From Pigoraptor vietnamica (lineage: Eukaryota > Opisthokonta > Filasterea): DNA of 16,849 bases. Made by a program: the position numbers and the translations under genes. Positions 12,554-16,849 of this stretch are shown piece by piece (within the stretch, counting starts at the first letter, position 1; every line of letters starts with the position of its first letter). The stretch is taken from positions 1-16,849 of the forward strand of contig CALSCQ010003146.1 of NCBI GenBank assembly GCA_943704525.1, written 5' to 3'. Under the pieces are notes generated by a model. That model saw only the letters and a list, made by a program, of their open reading frames with translations. It was not told where the DNA came from and did not search any database.

Positions 12554-14319
12554 CCAACCAAATCGTTCGCATGAGATTGAACACTTTTATTGTCAACTCC
12601 TCCATTTGAAGGAGATGCGGCCAGCCGTACTCTTGACTGTTGACCGTATTGCCGTCTCACTTAATGACATGTTGTCACTGTGTCTGGACCAAACTTTGAT
12701 ATAAAATGCCAGACGTTGGTGACTGACCAACAATGTCACGATGTTAACACTACTGTCAGCCCGACGCGGTGTCCCGCCGAACGTGCATTGAGTTTCAGTC
12801 GTCGCATTGCTCTGTCGCTGGCATTCCCGGAATGTTCCATCGAATGTCGATTTGGTTTGCCGGTGGAGCGGGTACGCCTCTGCGTTGCGTGACTGGCGCG
12901 CATCGGCCCGGCCGGCGGTCAGAGCCGCCCGAGACGCTCCCCACTCTGACTGAGCAGTCACCGGCACAGCCGTAATGGCTCTCGGCTCAGGGGCGCGTCG
13001 TCCCGTCCATGCCGGCTGAAGCAGTTTATTACAATTTATACCCAGCCCCCGGTCCGCCCTCTCGCTCCCGGTCAGACACTGATGCCGGCAATCCACCGTG
13101 GCTCGGGAGCATCTCACGCGGTCGCACAGTCCCCATCCGGCAGCGACCCTGCACGGCCGGCGAAGTTAGTATGGGCGATTGACGCCTTCCGGCGCGGAAT
13201 CAGGGCGCCCGGGTGTCGGATTTGTACTTGCGGTAACCGTGGCGAGCCGAGTGTCTCGGGCGGCCGAACTCGGCTCACGGAGCCTGAGGCCGGCCGGCCG
13301 ATCTGAGCAATCGTTAGAACAAAGAAACTCATGCACAGTGAAGGCGAGTCAAGCTGACCATCCTACACAAAGGACATAGAGAACACATGGCCAAGACAGT
13401 AACTGCGCCGCGGGCAGCCGGTCACCCTCACGGGCTGCCACCGTGTATCGGTGAACTGAAGCCGCCCACAATTATCAGAGGCGAAGGCCGGCACCACACA
13501 CTCGTCGGCAGGCGGCATCCCACTGACGACTCACCACAATTCGCGGGTCGGACAACAATGACTTCCGGCCACTCGGGCGATTCAGCAAGGGCACACCGCA
13601 CAGTCAGTCGGTCTTGGCGAGAGAGTCTGCCATGACACTCCCGCGTCGGTCGCGGTCAGTCACGGGCGGGGGGCGTAGAGTAGCCGGCGAGCCGCCCCGG
13701 GAGGTTCATGCCGCCGGCGGATGCGTCTGCGGCTGCCGGTCCGATCAGATCGCTGCAGAGCCGGGAGATCACGGAAAGAACACCCGGACTCACAGTCAGA
13801 TTCGACGGCGGCCGGCCACTGAAAGGCCACTACTGGACGTCTCAGTATTGGGCTCAGAGTCCGACGTGCGGGCTTTGAAAAGGACTGAGTGGCTCCGACC
13901 GACTCTCGGGCAGTCGCTCAATCAGCCGTTTCACAACAGTTACAAGTGTCAGAGACGAATGTGCGCACTGCGCGCAACCATAAGTTCCAGTCTGACGGAT
14001 CAGACAGACTACGACAACCAGCGGGGAAGCCGGCCGGCCGTTGCCGGCTATCAACAGTCCGGGGCGCTACAGTTAATTCTACTGCACGCCGACGACAGTT
14101 GCTCGGCAGTCGAGCACCTCAACATGCCCTCAGTACGGTTACGCACCCAAATGCTGTGCGGCGTTGCGCACGGCGGGCCGGGTCAAGCTCAACGTCGGCG
14201 CTGGACGGCCACCGGCCGGTCACAGATCGCCGCCGCCGACTCCAGACGGGACCGCTGGGGCGCCTGGCGGCACTGACTAGCCCGGTGCGACCGTCGGACT
14301 ACACGGCCGGCGGCCGGCG

Positions 14320-14349
14320 GCGGAAGTGAAAGCGTCGTAGCACTTCCGC
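14320..14349. repeat. Inverted repeat with 9-bp arms
   Basis: GCGGAAGTG at 14320-14328 and CACTTCCGC at 14341-14349 are perfect complements around a 12-base loop. Confidence 0.8.
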
Positions 14350-14640
14350 GCGACGGGCTGCTGCACTGCATCTCTCACTCAATGACCGCTAACTCCGATG
14401 AACATCGAAGTCAGCGCCGGGCGGCTGGCCCGCACCGACCGAACGCCGTGTCAGCCGCAAGGCCGGCAACCCCGGGCCGGCTGTGCTGCCTGACTACTGG
14501 CGGCGGGCCAGGGCCAGCCGGCGGCCACGACTCCGGCCTGAAAACACCCACAGCTTTCCGGTCGGGCAGCCCAATCTTCCTACTTGGAAACGGTTATGCC
14601 ACCCATGCGGATGTTGTCGATCAACTTACCGGCCAAGTCG

Positions 14641-14663
14641 CCGGCCTGCCGGCCGCAGGCCGG
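14641..14663. repeat. GC-rich hairpin with 9-bp arms
   Basis: CCGGCCTGC and GCAGGCCGG are perfect complements around a five-base CGGCC loop. A very stable stem is expected. Confidence 0.85.
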
Positions 14664-14936
14664 TCCCAGCGGGCGCCGGCGGGCCGGCCACGGCCCGCGG
14701 TCAGCAGCCGAGCCTGTGCACTCACTGCATAGACGCTGGAACTCGGAACAGTCGTTTCCGTGACACCTGAGTACAACTGACATCGTCTGACTGAAGACTG
14801 CCGTGCCTGTGATGCCAGCCCGATGCCGACTGGCGTGAAGCTAAGGCCGTTAGTTCCGTTACAGTCTCCCGGAACAAGACATTCCGACTACACAACCGGT
14901 CTGACGCACACTTGAAACCGAATCTTGGGTAAAATG

Positions 14937-15345
14937 TGTGATTTTTTGATAAATTCAGTGAATTTTTACCACGGTAAACATCGGGCGGAAGGGTGTTGCC
15001 GTCATTTATTGCCATGGATACAGTGTTCGTGGGTAACCGTCTTTATTTCTATTGGCCCATCGGGGGAACACGGGACGGATTTGACGTCAGTCCACCCTAA
15101 ATGGGCTATGACGCAAATTATACTGCACGTGCTTTGACAGATTTGCGACTGGCAGAAAAATTCAATCACTAAAACAGAATGCGAAATTGAATTAAATATA
15201 TATTTCCTGTGTTAAATTTCAAACAATAGCTATACATTGTCAATACTAACCGTAAAATTATTAAATAATTATTTTTCACCCATTATTTGTAAATTTAATT
15301 GATAATTTTTGTTATCTTGCTGTGAAAATTCGGTTATTTTGCAAC
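14937..15345. other. AT-rich block
   Basis: Base composition turns abruptly AT-rich, strongest at 15160-15330 (AAATATATATTTCC, ATTATTAAATAATTATTTTT). A short inverted repeat, TTTACC-AC-GGTAAA, lies near 14967-14980. No coding sequence is supported. It could be a promoter-proximal AT tract, a matrix-attachment or replication-type element, or the edge of an insertion. Confidence 0.6.
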
Positions 15346-15599
15346 GTTCGCTTGTGTTTTTGCCCCCGACCGGGCACGCGCCACCCTTTTCGACCCCTTT
15401 CCTATTGCCTCCCACACTGACAGCACACACACACACAATCCGCACAGGGTTTCACTATACGGTATTGAGACTGCTCGCACGCCCTCTCTCCCACGCATCG
15501 CATCGCCCCTCCGGCCGCACGGACTGTCAGTTGTGCTCTGACGCACGCATTCCTACGCAACGAACCGTTGTCATCCTCTGTGTTTACTGTAAGCGCTCC
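15346..15599. other. Upstream flank of the last gene region
   Basis: Pyrimidine-rich, with a short CA run (15424-15437). No coding sequence, RNA gene or clear promoter element is seen. Confidence 0.3.
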
Positions 15600-16071
15600 A
15601 CTTCATACCGACCGCCACGTCTCGCGGGAACGTTCCACCGATACATGCTTACTCGCGCACTCCGCCCGCTCGTGCCATTGTGGACTTGACGGAACCAAGC
15701 ACTTTGCGTGTCCTTTGTCCGGGATTTCAACCGTCTCTCGAAACTGCAATCGCGTCTCGATCGCTCCGCGTGTCCGCATCGTCTCACAGTCGGTGACACC
15801 GGCTTCGCATGTTTTTGGATCACGACCCGTCCTGAGTCGACTGCACGACCTCCGGCGAGAGCCTCGCGCCATCAACGCCAGCTTTGCTGCAATTTCCCCG
15901 GCTGTGCGGGACTCGCACACTCAATTTCAACGGTCGGCTGCGCGGCGACGATTTCGAAACAAGCGAGCGCGTGGTTCGGCTTCTCTTCCGTTACGACGAC
16001 GGCGGTGACGCATGCGCCGGCGCCCAAGATGGCGCCTTCGTCATTCCGACAAGTGTGTCTCTAGTTGCCGC
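15600..16071 (+). CDS. Possible exons of an unrecognised gene
   Basis: Two stretches in the same frame read protein-like: about 15600-15793 (..AIVDLTEPSTLRVLCPGF..) and about 15860-16071 (..LNFNGRLRGDDFETSE, VVRLLFRYDDGGDA..). In-frame TGAs between them require an intron. Candidate borders are the donor CGC|GTGTCC near 15770 and an acceptor GAG at 15857-15859, both phase 0, but others fit almost as well. The second stretch may splice from GC|GTGTGT (about 16071) to GAGCAG (16176), joining the Q/P-rich gene in frame. No family is recognised. Exon borders and even coding status are uncertain. Confidence 0.35.
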
Positions 16072-16150
16072 GTGTGTCTTCCGCAGTCTTCTCTTCGGCT
16101 TCCGACGACGCGCTTGAACACATGAGCGTCGACAGCGAGTCAAGGGACGA

Positions 16151-16780
16151 ATGACTCGCCCTTTTGGGGTGAGCAGGAAGCTCGCATCCATGCCCGACCG
16201 CCGGGACGCAGCCGCGCAACAGCAGCAGCAACAAGGGTCGCAGTACCCTCAACGCCCCCTCGCCGCGGCTCCTCCGCCACCGGGCCCGACGCAGCCCCCA
16301 CCCGCCCTCCACGACCCGGCGACGGACTTCAACGCGAATGCGTACATGGGGCGCGCGCCGCGGCTGGTTCCGCCGCCGCCCAGCACGATGGCGCGTCCGC
16401 AGCAGGACGACGTGCCTGCGATGATTCCGAACGTCGACATACCGTCCCTGTTTCAGAACATGGGGCAACCGATGGCGTACCCGACCTTTCCCGTGGCGCA
16501 GCAGCCGCAGCTCGCCCTCCCGGGCATGTCGGAATGGCAGCTGTCCTCGTTCGATCTACACGCGCAAGGTGTTGCCGGAGCGGCGTCTGGAAGGCACGCT
16601 TCGGCGTTGTTTCAGCGCGAGTACACAACCCTTGTGGAGACCGCGGGTCAGGAATCATCGGACGGGTACGCGCAGGCGAGCGGCGAGGCGGAGGGCGGGA
16701 AGAAAAAGAAACGGAAGCGAAAGAAGCGCGTGGGATCCGAAGGGACGCCCCGTCGGTTCATGGATAGAATTGCGCAACAG
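16151..16780 (+). CDS. Q/P-rich nuclear-type protein, first visible exon, truncated by window end
   Basis: Open from ATG 16151 to a CAG|GTGGGT donor at 16781 (phase 0, 210 codons), with the remainder beyond the window. The N-terminal half is low complexity: a six-Gln run (AAAQQQQQQG), then Pro/Ala-rich (APPPPGPTQPPPA) and Met/Pro/Gln-rich segments. A serine/aromatic patch (WQLSSFDLHAQG) follows, then a strong basic cluster KKKKRKRKKR, a nuclear localisation signal type, and TPRRFMDRIAQQ at the exon end. This layout fits a transcription or chromatin factor whose folded domain lies in later exons; that is inference. The true start may be here or in an upstream exon joined at 16177. An overlapping plus-strand frame reads ..SSASDDALEHMSVD and stops at 16152-16154, so another gene could end here. 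Confidence 0.55.
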
Positions 16781-16849
16781 GTGGGTGTCTCGCTCTCTCG
16801 CGCATGTGGTTCAAGTTTACTCGCACACACGCGACCCCCCCCCCCCCCC
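16781..16849 (+). other. Intron start and terminal C run
   Basis: Begins with the GTGGGT donor of the preceding exon. The window ends in at least 15 C (16835-16849), so the tract may mark a contig edge or a read-length limit. Confidence 0.5.

Larger units (their letters stand above)
12554..14936. other. Non-coding 2.4-kb compositional island
   Basis: No gene is supported. Base order differs from everything else in the window: no dinucleotide or homopolymer repeats, but dense GGCCGG/GCCGGC palindromes (about 14 GGCCGG by hand) and about 20 CAGTC or GACTG pentamers by hand count, roughly four times chance. Open frames here (up to 220 codons at 13614-14276) are Arg/Ser/Gly-rich and unlike any protein I know. 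Clear hairpins occur at 14320-14349 and 14641-14663. The first 100 bases or so are probably the 3' UTR of the MEAK7-like gene. An old mobile element, a structured non-coding RNA or a biased-mutation region are all possible. Confidence 0.5.

Noticed and set aside
12593-13117. 174-codon minus-strand open frame
   Set aside because: No domain, signal or splice support; composition follows the island rather than coding DNA.
13614-14276. 220-codon plus-strand open frame
   Set aside because: Low-information Arg/Ser/Gly composition, no recognisable motif, and equal openness in other frames of this GC-rich island.
16053-16086. 34-nt GT..AG intron joining ..FVIPT to a short exon ending at 16154
   Set aside because: Phase fits, but every other intron supported here is over 100 nt, so such a short one is doubtful; kept only as an alternative.

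Overview
This is a window of nuclear DNA from a GC-rich, intron-bearing unicellular eukaryote. The evidence is spliceosomal GT..AG introns (GTGCGT, GTGGGT, GTAAGG, GTACGT donors) that restore reading frames exactly, a core spliceosomal/decay gene (LSM6), a TLDc/MEAK7-type gene, an F-box plus Sel1 gene, a secreted tyrosinase, and many (GT/CA)n microsatellites and G/C homopolymers. There are no prokaryotic features (no operons, no rRNA or tRNA genes seen). I cannot fix the lineage from sequence alone; an amoebozoan, stramenopile or other protist would fit.

Layout. 144-699 (+): the last two exons of an unrecognised gene. 710-2515 (-): a secreted type-3 copper enzyme (tyrosinase family), probably two exons, whose stop lies about 10 bp from the stop of the convergent first gene. 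3007-3413: a GT-rich minisatellite. 3689-4625 (+): F-box plus Sel1-repeat protein, broken by two one-base frame losses. 5077-6754 (-): a long charged coiled-coil protein, also with two frame breaks, one at the edge of an internal duplication. 6755-7544: intergenic, with a G20 run, a perfect palindrome and a 113-bp tandem duplication. 7545-8570 (-): LSM6 in three exons, its first intron mostly microsatellite. 8571-8863: a short divergent promoter shared with 8864-12553 (+), an eight-exon MEAK7/EAK-7-like gene with an N-myristoylation-type start and a TLDc domain. 12554-14936: a 2.4-kb non-coding island of unusual composition. About 14937-15345: AT-rich block. 15600-16849 (+): possible exons, then a Q/P-rich nuclear-type protein running off the window end.

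The genes do not form one pathway. They look like an ordinary gene-dense protist locus: RNA processing (LSm6), nutrient/TOR or lysosome-associated signalling (MEAK7-like, by family), ubiquitin-linked adaptor (F-box/Sel1, by family), secreted phenol oxidase and a coiled-coil scaffold. The best candidates for something undescribed are the compositional island at 12.6-14.9 kb, the possible zinc-binding insertion in the MEAK7-like protein, and the frame breaks, which must first be separated from assembly error.
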